A stretch of 64,000 nucleotides of DNA, taken from assembly GCF_022539315.1 (NCBI RefSeq), contig NC_066342.1:16881346-16945345 (forward strand). Direction: 5' to 3'. The stretch's first letter is position 1. The number at the start of each line of letters is the position of its first letter. Shown one piece after another: positions 25,016 to 37,611 of this stretch. Source of the DNA: Serinus canaria (taxonomy: Eukaryota; Chordata; Aves; Passeriformes; Fringillidae). A model generated the notes under the pieces. That model did not search any database and had not been told where the DNA came from. It worked only from the letters and a program-made list of their open reading frames with translations. Position numbers and translations under genes: made by a program.

Positions 25016-26640
25016 AGAATCATAGAATCATCAAGGTTGGAAGAGACCTTTTAAGATCAAGTCCAACTGTCAACCCAACACTACCACTGTAACCCCTAAA
25101 CCATATCACCCAGCACCAGATCCAGATGCCTCTTAAACACCTCCAGGGATGGTGACTCTACCACCTTGCTGGGCAACCTATTCCAATGCCTGACTACCCT
25201 AACAGTAATTTTTTTTTTTTTGTAATATCTGATCTGAATCTCATGTCAGGTTAAGGCCATAAATTCTTCCACATTAGTGAGCAACAGGTCCAGCAGTGCC
25301 TCTCCTCTGGTTGGGCTCTTCATCACCTGTACTAGAAAGTTGTCCTCAAAGCACTTGTATTGAGTCTGGCTGGCAAGGAGTTAACTTTCCCCATAGCAGC
25401 CCTCACAGTTCTGTGTATTGGTAGCTAGAAAGGTGTTGATCACATACCAGTGCTTTGTCATTGAGGCTGTCTCTCCAACAATACCCCCTCTTTACCCCCC
25501 AAGAACAGTAGGCTGGTGGTGGGCAAATATCTTTGGAAGGGACATAGCCAGGATAGCTGATCCCAACTGACCAAAAGGATATTAACATCTGCTCAGCAAT
25601 AAAAGTTAAGAGAAAGGAGGAGGAAAGAGGGGGCATTCATTATTAAGATATTTGTCTCCTGGAGCAACTACTACACATACTGAATCCTTTGTTCCAGGAA
25701 GTGGTCAGACATTGCATGTTGATGGGAAGTAGAGAGTAAATCTTTTGTCTTCCTTTGCTTTTGCATGTGACCTTTGCTTTTGCTTTATTAACCGGTCTTT
25801 ATCTTGACCCATGAGTTTTGTTCCATCTTATTTTCTCCTCTCTCAGGTCCTGCTAAAGAGGGGAGTGATAGAGCAGCTTGGTGGGCACTTGGTGTCTGGC
25901 CACAGTCAACTCACTTCAGCACTCCACTAATTTATTGGACTGCTTGCAATTCACTGTGACATTTTTCCAGCAGATATCTGGGTGGTTAAGGATTCCCATC
26001 AGGATCAGGGCATGCGAGCATGATGCTTCCTGCTGTTGCCTTTTTCTCAACCTGGAAATGAAACTCGAGATATTTTTAGTAAGGAGGTAATATAAAAGGG
26101 GATCTTTATTTGAAGGCTGCAGTTGAACCACAAAGTTTTTTTTCTTGACTTAGTCTCTAATTTTCACCCATAAGCTTTCGACCTGCATATTGCTGTTCTT
26201 CAAAGATCACTTCATGCAATCAATCCTGGTTTTGGCATAGACAGCAACTCCCCCACCTCTCCTTCCTTGTCTGTCCCTTCTGAATAGTTTATAGCCACCA
26301 ATCATAGCACTCTAATCATTTAATTCATCCCACCAAATTTCTGTGATAGCAGTCAGGTCATGGTTTTCCATCTGGGCAGCTGTTTCCAGCTCCTCCTGTT
26401 TGTTTCCCATGCTGCATACACAGGTATAGAGGCACTTCAGCTGGGCTGTCAGCCACATCCCCTTTTTAGAGGAGCTCACCCTAATTCCCTTGAGGCAATT
26501 CACAGGTGTTTTCTGTTTATTCCTCATGCCTTGGCACCCCTGGCTCTTCTCAAGTGCCTAGAAAACCATGTCCTTCCTCCAATAAATCTAGTTTAAAGCT
26601 CTGTTTATAAGTCCAACTGGCTTATTACTCAGGACACTCT
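25016..26640 (-). mobile_element. CR1 on the minus strand, interrupted by an LTR
   Basis: The left end, AGAATCATAGAATCATC, is the reverse of the CR1 3' tail. Further right, reading minus, are endonuclease pieces (NHPDICWKN near 26010; AITEIWWDE near 26330). The LTR 25356-25918 splits it. It is internally deleted and broken. Confidence 0.85.
25356..25918 (+). mobile_element. Solo LTR, 563 bp, 5-bp TSD gcact
   Basis: It runs TGTATTGAGTCTGG to CAACTCACTTCA, with GCACT at 25351-25355 and 25919-25923. It belongs to a common avian ERVL-type LTR group (GAGTCTGGCTGGC.AGGAGTTAA start). It sits inside a minus-strand CR1. Confidence 0.9.
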
Positions 26641-26650
26641 TGCCCTGCTT

Positions 26651-27002
26651 TGTCGTTATAGAGCACAACACAGTACAGAAATACATGACTCCATCAGAAA
26701 GGGTGCAAGAGAGAGATTTTATTACAGCAACATTGCTTTTATACTTTTTCAAGACACTTACACCCATCCAACATACACATTCAGTGACCATTGGTCATAA
26801 GAGAGAAACAAAGTTCCCAGTAGGTGATCAGGGAGCCACATCACTCCGTGAGCCAGCCAGACTCCGTATCTCTTAACTTTCTCTCCTTCATCCTGTCTCC
26901 TTGGTAACAACCTTGGTCTTCCTTCAGGAGAGATATGGGGCTTCCTTATCTTCAGGAGGCCCTTGCTAGCTCACAAGGACAGCACAGAATGTCTTTCCTA
27001 CA
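26651..27002 (-). mobile_element. Solo LTR, 352 bp, 6-bp TSD ctgctt
   Basis: Same family as 7286-7635. CTGCTT at 26645-26650 is repeated at 27003-27008. ERVK-like. Confidence 0.92.
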
Positions 27003-27942
27003 CTGCTTGGTTACTTGAGCCCCATGAAAATTAATTTATTCCCCTTCTGGCTGATTTACATCTTTTAATGTTAGGCATCAGTAGATGGTACAGTTCTTTC
27101 TGGTTTAGGGAAGTTTCTGAGTAGAATAAAACCATTATAGCTAGCTCATGCAGTCAGAGTTTGCCATTAGCATATGTTGGGGGTGGCATTCGGATAAACA
27201 ATCCCCATGTACATCTGCAACATTTCATGCTCCAGTAATTCCTACCCAAGAGTGATAGCCATAAAGATGTTCTCTGTGTGTTTTTACTGTTGGTAGAAAC
27301 TGGAGTAGCCTACAGGTTCCAGGATTCACTGAGTCCTCTTCTTCCACCAGCATACAAAATTCAGACTTCCTTAGATGTGAGCTCGTGCAGATCTACACTG
27401 GTGTCAGGAACGGTAGACTAGATGGATTATCATTCTGCTTTAGTGTGTCAGCTTGCTCACATTTGTAGAATAGACAGACCCTCTACTCCCATTATATTTG
27501 CTTCACATATAAAGCATTAAAATTATTTGTACCTTGTAAATTAGACACCGATTTGTTTCAAAACATGGAATGGCTTTTACCTTTTCTTTTTCAGTTATGT
27601 CTCACTTCTGTAGCTTTCTATTCTCATTAAGAAATAGAGTATATTTGATAAACTATGTTAGCAGACTGTAAGTTAAATTCCAAGGGGGACTTGTGGCTTG
27701 AAAATATATATATTAATGCACAAAAATGCACTAGTATATTTTCTAGGAGTAATATCTTCCATCTACTTGAAACTTTGTCATTTTATGTAAGCAAAGAAAC
27801 ATAGCACTTTTAAACAAAAGCCTTTTTGGATACAGTGGGAATGTTATTATGCCTGTTAATGATATACATGATACCACATATGCAGACTAGCTAGGCAAGC
27901 TGCTTTTGTGGTGCATTTTTGGAAGCAACTGTTCTTTGAGCC

Positions 27943-28604
27943 TGTCCTGGTTTAGGGCAAATTTGGGAGAAAACCTCCAAAAGGGGCCCCCCCAGAAAGC
28001 AAACCCACACAGCCCCACCCCCCAACCAGTTCAGGAAGAATTTCCTCAGGGAGAAGTGGAAGAAAACCTGTTTATTTAACAGGCAAAGCACTCCCCAGCA
28101 CAAGAAATGAACAATACCAGATGACAAAACTCATTCGCCGCTCTGAAGAGATAACAGATTCAGAAAGTCTCTCTTGGGGGTGGTCGCTCTGTTATCAGTC
28201 CCTCCGACACTGGGAAAGGCTGCTGCCCAGACTAGGCCCTGGTGGGCTACAAAGTGCAAGCTCTTGGTGTTTCCCCGGGTCCCAGTCTGAAGCAGGTTTG
28301 AACGGTTCCAAGAAAAGGGAAAGAAAAACAGTCCAGGGAAAATTCAGACTGCCTCAGCTAGCTAAACTAACTAAAAAGCAAAAGGAGCACTGTGTTCTGC
28401 CCCGTCTGTGCCCAGACAACAACAGTGGAGTTCTGTGTTCCAGCAGACTGTGGGGGAGAGTGCAGCTGAAAACAAAACTCCGTGCTTCTTCTTCTTCTTC
28501 CTGCCTTCATTGTCAGAGCCAGTCTTGAAGGCACAGAATATAACATCCAGCATAAACAGAACAGATGATTGGGGATACAAGCATTATAACATCACCCTAG
28601 GACA
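27943..28604 (-). mobile_element. Solo LTR, 662 bp, near-perfect 5-bp TSD
   Basis: It runs TGTCCTGGTTTAGG to CACCCTAGGACA. Flanks are GAGCC and GAGCT. The TGTCCTGGTTTxGGxCAAAxT start is typical of songbird ERVL-type LTRs. It contains a short TTC run near 28487. Confidence 0.85.
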
Positions 28605-28763
28605 GAGCTCTTTAGGTTATAATGCTCAAGATCAGCTAGGTATATCTTAATGGCAACAAATGCAGTTGCAGGGATTTATAGGGTTTAGCCATAGCTTGCC
28701 CATTTTTCAACTGTGCTAAAAGCCTGGCTAAATGCTGCCGCATTAAGCTTGCCTGCAGATTGC

Positions 28764-29420
28764 TGTCGTGGGTTGACTTTGGCTGGCTGCCAGGTACCCA
28801 CCAAGATATACTCTCAATCCCATCCATCAGCAAGATGGGGAGAAGATACAATAAAAGACTGGTGGGTTGAGATAAGAACAGGGGGAGATCACTCACCAAT
28901 TGCCATCATGGGCAAAACAGACTCAGCTTGGGTAAATTAATTGAATGTATTACCAGTCAAATTGAGTGGGATAATAAGAAATAGGAACAAATCTTAAAAC
29001 CCCTTCCCCCCACCCTTCCCTTCTTCCTGGGCTTAACTGTACTTCTAACTCTTCTACCTTCTACCCCTGAGTGACATAGGGGAAGGGGGAATGGGGGTTG
29101 TGCTAAGTTCCTAATGCTGTGTCTCTACCACTCCTTTCTCCTCACTCTTCCCCTGCCCCAGCATCTCTTCCATGGGGTACAGTCCTTCAGGAACAGGCTT
29201 TTCCAGCATGGTTCCCCCATGGGGTCACAGGTCCTGCCAGCAAACTTGCTCCAGCATGGAATCCTCTCTTTGCAGATCCTGCCAGGAGCCTGTTCCAGCA
29301 CAGGCTTTTCACAGGGTCACAGCCTCCTTCAGGCATTTACCTGCTTTGGTGTGGGGCCCTCCACAGGCTGCAGGTGGATCTCTGCTCCACCATGGACCTC
29401 CATGGGTCACTGACAGTGGT
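28764..29420 (-). mobile_element. Truncated LTR of the 61434-62450 family
   Basis: It begins TGTCGTGGGTTGACTTTGGC and follows the 61434 copy (TGGCTGCCAGG..CCAC; GGTTGAGATAAG; GGGATAATAAGAA; CTGCAGGTGGATCTCTG). The part equivalent to the beginning of U3 is missing, so there is no TSD. Confidence 0.8.
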
Positions 29421-30367
29421 GACCTTGTCCTTAAACCTTTTCAGAACAAAGTTTATGCATTCATCTATTTTCGTTCTCTAGATATCGGGATGCAGCAATT
29501 TCAGAAGTCTAGTATAAACCCATCTCTTTGCTCATGCTTTTCTTGAAAACGGAGAAGGATTAATTAGGATTAAATGGCGGTCATGGGCTAAGCTGTCTCA
29601 TTCTTAAGGTAGTACAGTTAAGAATAGCAGGTAAAGTAGTGGCACAAACACCTCAGGACTTGAGATACCTATTCTTAGCATTATACTGCTTCAGTTTCAC
29701 AGATGCTCATTGGTCTACTACAATGGACAGGGTTAAGTCTCACTAGCACTGGCAAATATAATGGAAATAGTTAAGAAATTACTGAGTCAGTAGACATGTA
29801 GACCAGGACATGTGGTTACCTTAATCACTGAAGTATAAAATTGTGTATCCAGTTCCATATTCCTCTGGCTTTGCCAGGGAGCAATATCTTTATTTGTCTC
29901 TAGTCATGTGTCTACTTGCAACTTCACAATTGCACCTTAGTTTTCTTGAAGGCCTAGGATCATAAGATCCTAAGATTTCCTTATAACTTGCTAATGTTGT
30001 AAAATATGTAAGCCTCAAGAACCACTGAGTAATCATTAAACTAAGCTGCTTTTAAGAGAAATTGGTAAAATCGGTCTCTGTGCTTTTAGCTGAAAATTAT
30101 TACCATGCAAAGCACTCTATATATCTAGAACCAAGATGGTGAATAGTAAACTTGTTTGGCATGCATCTTCTCATTTTTCAGCTGGTCTGTTTGAGCATTA
30201 TTAGTAACATATAATTAGTTGTAGATTTTTATTTAGCAGGGGAACTGGATAGAGAATTGAAATTTAGCTCAGACTCTTTGATAATATTTTCAAAAAGCAA
30301 AGCACCTTTGTAATCAAGATGCTTATGGTGAGCTTCACTGATGCTTTTGAACTGCTTGCTCTTGCAG

Positions 30368-30430
30368 CTATGGATGGAAAAGCACCACTTGCTACTGGTG
30401 GTGATGATGATGACGATGATGAAGTTCCAG
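30368..30430 (+). CDS. BTF3: BTF3 exon: acidic tail
   Basis: A 63-bp exon with acceptor TCTTGCAG and donor GTAAGA. It completes the split serine codon from the previous exon and encodes MDGKAPLATGG, an aspartate run and EVP. Compared with the human tail as I recall it, the run is slightly longer and reads GGD rather than GED. The frame stays open into the last exon. Confidence 0.95.
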
Positions 30431-30539
30431 GTAAGAACAAGCATGCAGTGGAGGAAAAGGAAGTGAATTTTGCTGAGACATAATATATGCAGTATAAGAT
30501 TGGGCCAAGGACAGTAAGAGTATTGACTAGTCATTCCTT

Positions 30540-31437
30540 TCAGTACCTGAAGGGGGGCTGCAAGAGAGCTGGAGAGGGACTTTTTACAAGGGCATGGAGT
30601 GACAGGATAAGGGGGAACAGCTTTAAACTGAAAGAGGGTAGATATGCATTAGATATTAATTAGATACTATTTAGATATTGTCCCTCTGTACTTGGTATTG
30701 GTGAGGCTGCACCTTGAATACTGTGTCTGGTTTTGGACCCCTCCAAGAAAGACTTTGAGGTGCTGGAGTATGTCCAGAGAAAGGCAATAGAGCAGGGGAA
30801 GGGTCTAAAACACAAGTCTTATGAGGAGTGGGCTGAGGGAGCTGGGGGGGGGGGGGGGCTCAGCCTGGTGAAAAGGAGGCTCAGGGGAGACCTTATCACT
30901 CTTTACAACTATCTGAAAGGAGGTACTAGCAAGGTGGGAGTTGGCATTTTCTCCCAGGTAACAAGTGGCAGGATGAGAGGAAATGGCATTGAGCTATGCC
31001 AAGGGAGGTTCAGGTTGAACATCAGGAAGAATTTCTTCACAGAAAGAGTGGTTAAGCATTGAAACAGACTGCCCAGGGAAGTGGTGGAGTCCCCATCCCT
31101 GGAAGTGTTCAAGAAATGCCTGGATGTGGCACTTAGTGCTCTGGTCTAGTTGACAAGGTAGTGTTCAGTCAAAGGCTGGACCCAATGATCTTGGAAGTCT
31201 TTTTCAACCTGAATGATTCTGTAATTCTGTGATTAGGAAGAAATTCTTTACTGTGAGGGTGGTGAGGCACTGGCACAGCTTACCCAGAGGAGCTGTGTCT
31301 GCCCCATCCCTGGAAGTGTTCAAATCCAGGTTGGAAGGGGCTTGGTCTAGTAAAAGGTGTCCCTGCCCATGTCTGGGTTGGAATGAGATGATCTTTAAGG
31401 TCCCTTCCAACTCAGGCCATTCTGTGATTCTTTTATA
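30540..31437 (+). mobile_element. CR1 3' end, interrupted by a second CR1
   Basis: Left part 30540-30684 ends at TAGATATT-like sequence. The missing continuation, AGGAAGAAATTCTTTACTGTGAGGG, resumes at 31234 and runs to the CR1 tail at 31437. The insert is another CR1 in the same orientation. Confidence 0.8.
30685..31233 (+). mobile_element. CR1 inserted in CR1
   Basis: It starts in the CR1 reverse-transcriptase 3' part (CTGCACCTTGAATACTGTG; CCAGAGAAAGGCAATAGAGC) and ends with its own tail, GATTCTGTAATTCTGTG. It has a G run at 30846. The left break lies in ATTAGATA-rich sequence, so it is uncertain by some bases. Confidence 0.75.
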
Positions 31438-31873
31438 GAATTTCTGTGAGCATTGTTTTCAGATACCATATGACACTTAGATGGATCATTGATTTGAGGT
31501 AGCATTTTTTTCCCATGTAGGAATAATCACTATGGCTAAGATAATTATTTAATAGTCAATAAGAAGACTGCTAAGAAACTGCCTTTTCAGTATCACTGCT
31601 CTGTTGGGGATATGGTGAAGTTAAATGCTCCTAAAATTGTGCTTTATAATTAACTATTTCAAACTTAGTTGTTTGAACAAGAAGAATGAACCATAAAACT
31701 CTTAAATGTTGTTTGGTTTGTATTTTATAAGCTGATTTTATTTTTTTTTGCCATGTAACCACTTAATATGACCTGGAACTTTTTTTTTTTTGGGGGGGGG
31801 GGGGGAGGGTTGCAAGGGAATTGGCAAAGCTGAAGTAGGTCAGACTTGAATTTCAACATTTTTCTTTTTCTAG

Positions 31874-31920
31874 ATCTTGTTGAAAACTTTGATGAAGCTT
31901 CAAAGAATGAGGCAAACTAA
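31874..31920 (+). CDS. BTF3: BTF3 last coding exon
   Basis: After TTTTTCTAG the exon completes the split aspartate codon and encodes LVENFDEASKNEAN followed by TAA at 31918-31920. This is the exact conserved C-terminus of BTF3. The intron before it contains nested CR1s and T and G runs (31740-31806). Confidence 0.96.
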
Positions 31921-32260
31921 ACTAAGTGACACTTTGTGAATAAAATTAAAACTTGAAAAAGCTACATGGCTACATGGAGCTGCTATTTTATATTGTGACT
32001 GCTTTTATTTGATTTTATTTTTATTTCCTGATGAGATCTCAAGATGTGTAATATTTGGAAACTCCTGAACCTGCAGCTCTTATTCAGTTATTGCTTGAAC
32101 ACAGTATTGTTTTTTTGGCCTAGTTTAACAAGCCTATGCTTCAAAATAAGTCAGATTGCTAATCAATCTCTACCTAGACACAAATTTTGAGCAACTTGTC
32201 TATGAGCTACCCCATCTTTAATGAACTTTGCCATACAATAAAGAATATGAAATGAAGTTT
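31921..32260 (+). terminator. BTF3: BTF3 3' UTR with two polyadenylation signals
   Basis: AATAAA at 31939-31944 follows the stop by 18 bases, in ACTTTGTGAATAAAATTAAA, which resembles the BTF3 3' UTR. A second AATAAA lies at 32237-32242. The first is the likely main site. Confidence 0.75.
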
Positions 32261-32531
32261 CTGGTGTGGCTTTTTGTCAGAAAAGCAAGAAAAATAAATT
32301 GACCATAACTATTAAGCAATCATAAAATCTTGCTTTTTTTTTTCAGAGCATCTTCCTTTCTGCTCTATTAGAAAACTGGCTTCTAAAAAAAAATTCAGTG
32401 CATAATGGAGCATTTAAGACTTCATTGGTGAATTTCTAGTGCTTGTGGGTCAGAGCACATGCACTGTGTTCCTAAGACACTTCGTAATCTACTGAATTTA
32501 AGAAAGAGACCTGTATTCTACAACTACTTTA

Positions 32532-33075
32532 TGATTGTAGGGGGTTTATGTGGCAAGGTTGAGGGAGCTGAAGGAGTGGCTTCTGTGAGAAGACACCAGA
32601 AGCTTCCCTTATGTCTGACAGAGTCAATGCCAGCCGTCTCCAACACAGACCTGGTGCTGGCCAAGGCTGAGCCAATCAGTGATGGTGGTAGCACCTCTGG
32701 GACAACAAATTTAAGAAGGGGGGAAGAAGCTGGGTAACACCAGCTAGGAGCGAGAAGTGAGAATATGTGAGAGAAACAACTGCAGACAGCAAGGTCAGGG
32801 AAGAAGGAGGGGGAGGAGGTGCTCCAGGCACTGGAGCAGAGATTCCCCTGCAGTCCAGGGTGAGGCAGGCTCTCCCCTCTGCAGTTCATTGAGGTTTATG
32901 GGGCAACAGTGGTGCATCTGCAGCCCATGGAGGACCACATCCTGGAACAGGTGCAATTGCTCAGAGGAGGCTGTGACCCCGTGGGAAGCCCGCACTGGAG
33001 CAGGCTTCTGGCAGGACCTGTGGAGAGAGAAGCCTGTGCTGAAGCAGGTTTGCTAGCAGGACCTGTAACCCTTTG
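32532..33075 (+). mobile_element. Truncated LTR (U3 part) of the 61434-62450 family
   Basis: Blocks GTGGCTTCTGTGAGAAG, CTGGCCAAGGCTGAGCCAAT, GACAACAAATTTAAGAAG and GCAGCCCATGGAGGACCAC match the reverse of the 61434-62450 LTR. It breaks off near 33075 before the polyadenylation region. Confidence 0.75.
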
Positions 33076-33380
33076 ACTGAAGCCTGTCTGGATGGAAATG
33101 TGTAGATTTAAAGTTATGTTCCTTAAGAATTGCTTTAAAGACAGCATCTTCTGTTAATATTTGATTTAAAATCTGTTTATGGTTCTTCACTGTTGTTTTT
33201 GTTGGTTCAGTTTTTATCTCAGCCATTGCCTAGCTGTGAGAAAGCAGAATTTGAGCAATATAAAAGTGGATGCATAAAGTTTTGTTTTCTCCTTGGTAGA
33301 AATATTTCCCATGTATATTATTACTGTCTATGAATAGAGATGCTCACTTCTGTAAATTTAATTTACCTCCATGACTGATT

Positions 33381-33790
33381 TGTGGTTTAACCCAGGCCAG
33401 CAACTAAGACCCATGCAGCCACTCATTCCTCCCCAGTGAGATGGGGGAGAAAATCAGAAGAATAAAAGGGAGAAAACTTGAGGGTTGAGATAAAGAGTTT
33501 AATAAGGAAAAGGAAAAAATAGCAGAGAAAGAAAAATAAAACCCAAGAAAGTCAAGTGATGCAAATGAAAACAGTGGTTTACCAACTGCCCCATGCCCAG
33601 CCAGTCCCTGAGCAGCAGTACCTCCACCAACCTCCCCCCTAGTTTTATTGCTGAGCACAAGCCATATAGTCTGAAATATCTGTTTTTATCAGTTGGGGTC
33701 AGGTGTCCCAGCTGTCCCACACAACTTCTTGTGCACCCCCAGTTTACTCTCTGGTGAGGCAGAGTTCATGACATCTGTGATCACATGCTG
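33381..33790 (-). mobile_element. Truncated songbird-type ERVL LTR
   Basis: The start TGTGGTTTAACCCAGG.CAGCAACTAA and the following GATGGGGGAGAAAAT.AGAAGAATAAAAG and GGTTGAGATAAAGAG.TTTAATA match a common songbird LTR start. The right end is indistinct. Confidence 0.7.
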
Positions 33791-34514
33791 GGCAGTCAAT
33801 TTTGCAAAAATAATTAAGTAATTCAGAAAAAACAACTTGTTTGCTAAACTGAAATACAGTATACTTTTGTTAAACTTCTGTGGATGAGTAAAAATATTTT
33901 AGTAACACTCCCATAAGAAATTACATTGCTAAGTGCTTTTGTCAAAAGGCTTAGAGAGAAGCAACTTGGAATTAGATTTTGATTGGAGAATTTTCAAATT
34001 CTTCAGGTCCTGTGGCATGCTGTGGCAAAAAAGCGCTGTGCTGCCTTCAGATCCATGGGTGTTGTTCAAAGGTAGCTCCTAGTACCTTTATCTTCTCCCT
34101 GTCATCAGAGGCTAAAGAAATTGTTCACTCAAACAAAATCAGCAGGCTGACATTTCAGAACATTATGAATCCTGGACCTTTAACATTTTTATCTTTATAA
34201 ACAAGTGTGTGATGTGGGGTTAGGGTCTTTTAATCCTAAAACTTTTATATTGGTAATAACTTATACCAAGAGAAATAAAACTTCTTTGTTGTGTTTCAGA
34301 GAAACCAAAGTATGTGAAGTATGTTGTTAATTGTTCATAATCATCAATTGTCTGTGCTTTCTTGATGCTGATTTTTCCAGTGCGTAAAGCTCTTTCTTTG
34401 CAGAGATTTTCCCCACTCTTCCCCCACCTCCTCCCCCCATGCTAGCTCTAAATTTTCTATAACATGCCTGTATCATAGCTTAAGAAGTACTGGAGGCTGA
34501 TCCCTGTAGGGCAC
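33791..34514. other. Unique sequence, nothing recognised
   Basis: AT-rich, with only a 73-codon chance ORF (33979-34200). No splice-flanked conserved exon seen. Confidence 0.6.
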
Positions 34515-35176
34515 TGTTATGCCCCAGTCTGCTTGGCAGGTTTAGGGATAGGTTGTTTCATTTGCTCTGGGAGGTGTACAGGAAAAACAACAACATTGTC
34601 AGGAGGTTCAATAACAAACCTTTACTTGCAAACTTTAGAACATTAAGGTAGAATGAGGTACTTGGCAAATTTTAAAATGTAGCCATTTTGGTTAGAAATT
34701 CAATATAAAAGCATAAAACCACAAGAAAATGTATAAGGGAAAAGAAAGTATAAGATTAGAAAGATACATAATGACCACACATGGATCCGGTGACAAGACT
34801 TGATTGTTGCAATTTCGATGTTCATTGGTCAAAGTGATGGTCACAGTCTTGACCCATTGGGAGTGGGGGAAAGCCCATGAAACACAAAGTCCAGTGGGTT
34901 AATATACACTCAAGCTAGGTGGGAATGCCCAGGTACCTCTCCTAGGGTGGAGAGTTTTACACTGGATGATGTAATACTGTGGATCACGGGACACTTCCTG
35001 GAAACTTTAGACACCTTCAAAGACATTGCATTTGCCTCTTATGTCAGCGTAGTTGAGTCAGTTATGGCACATCAGAAGGGATGAATACCTTCAGTATTAC
35101 ATGAGAATGTTCATGTACTTACCTGGAGGTGAGTTTTCACAGTTGAACCACCTGTGTAAGGACATTTGTTACCAAA
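34515..35176 (-). mobile_element. Probable LTR related to 5125-5933
   Basis: It starts TGTTATGCCCCAG and shares the GTGGGTTAATA...AGGTGGGAATG.CCAGGTACCTC block with the LTR at 5125. The right edge and TSD are not clear. Confidence 0.5.
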
Positions 35177-35915
35177 TGTGGTAAGAAAGTAATCTCTCCA
35201 TCACTATAATTTTAGTATTAGGGAGCAGGCATTATTTATTCCAATGCCAGATGCAAGGGGGATAGCTCCACCTGTCTTGCATGCTGAGTACAGAAAAAGC
35301 TGTTTATATGCTAGATTTTACAAACATACTTCTAGGTTTTCCCAGAAGAAAGATACATATGATAACTATTTCGCCAAAGTTATTAGCATATATTTCCTCC
35401 CATCAGCACATGTATTCTCTTGTCCCAGGGGGTCCCTCCTTGGTCTCTGGTGATCAGTGACCCCAAAGTTATACTTGACTGCTCAATGGACTTGGTGCTA
35501 CTTTCCAAATTAGAAGAAAAGTTGGCATAACTGGCATAGTTCATTAATTTCAGTCCTTAGATCAGTGAAGTGTAGTTTCTTATTCCTTTCCTTAGTTAAT
35601 GTTTATCATAGTTTTGATTGTGTAGCTCAATAAGCTAATGATTTTGCAAAATTATTATTGTATTAACCCACCAGGTGCAAGCATTTCTTCATCTGGCAAC
35701 ACATTGGCATGATAAAAAGTATTGTCCCACCTCAAAGGATTTGCCTCTTATCAGCCTCTTCCCTTATCTTATTCAACACCCAGCTTGTAGCCTCGGGTAG
35801 TGGTGGTGGTGGTGGGTGTGCCCCCCCTCTGCCCCTGGGCAGTTACTTTGCACATCATCAGCAAAGCACTCTGCTGCTTTTGCAAATGGTCGATTGTTTG
35901 AGTCATTAAACATTA
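35177..35915 (-). mobile_element. Possible LTR
   Basis: It starts TGTGGTAAGAAAGT. The minus strand has AATAAA near 35240, close to the start, as in other minus-oriented LTRs here. A GGT/GGTG run lies near 35797. The right end is not determined. 35916-36297 shows nothing recognisable. Confidence 0.35.
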
Positions 35916-36297
35916 ACATTCCAGTTTCTCACAAGCACTCAAGAGCCATGGAAAACATCCATATTCATTGCTTTAGCAGCATAAGGTTATGCCATAAAAA
36001 GGGCTTTTTATGCTAGAAACAGCTTCTGAAAGATAGCCATCTTCACCTTTCTACTAAATTTTGTGGGATGCATGGTGATGACTATCTGACAATTGCTTAA
36101 TATTTTATAGCATAAAGACAAGAAACCTTATATCTTGCTGTCTTAATCTATGTCCCTCTATTTTTCCATCTTTCCATATAATCTGAAAATGCATTTTTCA
36201 GGTAATATATAGGAAACAAGTGTACTATTTCTTATCTACAAAACTCAACGCTGACTGAAGTTCAAGACAAAATATCAAGCAAATATTGAATGTCCAT

Positions 36298-36924
36298 TGT
36301 CGTATATGATGTAGATAATTGATGCTTTGGAAATTGTATAAAAATTATAAAGATCCAACCATGCCTCTGACCCCCATGGCCAGAAGCAGGGCTTTTCATT
36401 TCCAAAAGATTTCCTGGACTGGCCCAGATAAAATCATGACCATTAACGAGTGAATGAGTCTTTCCTGAGTGATCATTGACCATTTCCCAAGAATGTCCAG
36501 AACATTCACCAAACAACACCTGGGAGAGATTACATCGAAAAATGGTGATGTCCTGGCTACAGCTGAAAGGAAGACCATTTCAAGGAGCCCAGACAGCCAT
36601 CCAAACCTATGGACTGACTTTTGTACGGGACTGCACCTGTATAGTTCCCGTTATACATATGTAGGAACTTACAGAAATCTTAGATCATTTCTGCTCCAGG
36701 CAGAATAAACTGTATATAAGCTGGCTACCTGGAGCAGTTGGTGTGACACTCTGGGGAGATGCTGACGCTACGTCAGTTCGACCCGAGTTCACCCAGCGTC
36801 AAAGTCTGGGGTTGACGCTGTCTTGGCTATGGCGGTTTTATAATATCCTATTTTTGGTTGTCGATCTAATACATTTTTAAAATATTTTTTATAAATTTGG
36901 CTGCCAATTTGATCGTTTACAACA
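36298..36924 (+). repeat. 5' LTR of outer provirus
   Basis: It runs TGTCGTATATGATG to GTTTACAACA. A TATA box (TGTATATAAG) lies at 36711-36720. The polyadenylation motif that is AATAAA in the partner is AATACA here. Confidence 0.93.
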
Positions 36925-36927
36925 AAT

Positions 36928-36945
36928 TGGTGACCCCAACGTGAT
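36928..36945 (+). other. Primer binding site, tRNA-Trp type
   Basis: TGGTGACCCCAACGTGAT starts three bases after the LTR. It matches the complement of the tRNA-Trp 3' end, the primer also used by avian alpharetroviruses. Confidence 0.88.
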
Positions 36946-37611
36946 CTGATATTGGGGTCCGGGAACCCCTTTTCCCACCCAGGGGGCGCCCTGCTGGTTT
37001 TAGCGGCCTGGACAGGAGTTGGATTTCTAAACCAATCAGATCCGCAAAAAACCACAGACCAGAGCCGCGGATGATGATTGGAGCCGTATGCTAACAGAGC
37101 CACAGCCAAGGGAGATAAGGGTCCATTCTCGACTCGGAAAGATCTAGAGAGATCTCCGAGATCTGAGGTTTTTTTCATCCGTAAAAATCAACGTGCATGA
37201 AGAATTCCACGCAGGAAAAGGCCCGTAAGTATTGCGTGGTTGGGTGGAGAGTGATTGGACACATGTGTGAGACGTGACATTGTCATGGAGGGAGTGCGGA
37301 CCCCATGATTGCGGTTCTGCTATCCCGCGAGGGAAGCGGCCAGTCAAGGGGGAAGCGAGAGGTTCAGGTTCGAAACACATGAGACCTGGGGCTCGGGAAG
37401 AGTCTAGGGGGAAAACCGGTCACGTTTGGGATCGGGAGGGGAAAAGCGAGCCTGGAAAGGTCCAAGAATTTGTACCCCTTCTGAAACCAGAGGAAACAGG
37501 TAACAAAGACTACCTACAAGTCGACAGGGCGGTCAACTGTCCGACTTGGTCAGGCTGGCAGCTTTTCGCGAGCCGGAAAACCCAACATTGGAGAAAGGAT
37601 CGGGACTCGAG
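36946..37611 (+). other. Leader of outer provirus
   Basis: About 670 bases between primer site and first gag ATG, the place for splice donor and packaging signals. AGGTAA-like donor candidates occur near 37498 (ACAGGTAACA). No ORF of interest. Confidence 0.5.

Noticed and set aside
35797..35825. GGT/GGTG repeat, and CTG run at 23331
   Set aside because: Short simple repeats without further signs of function.
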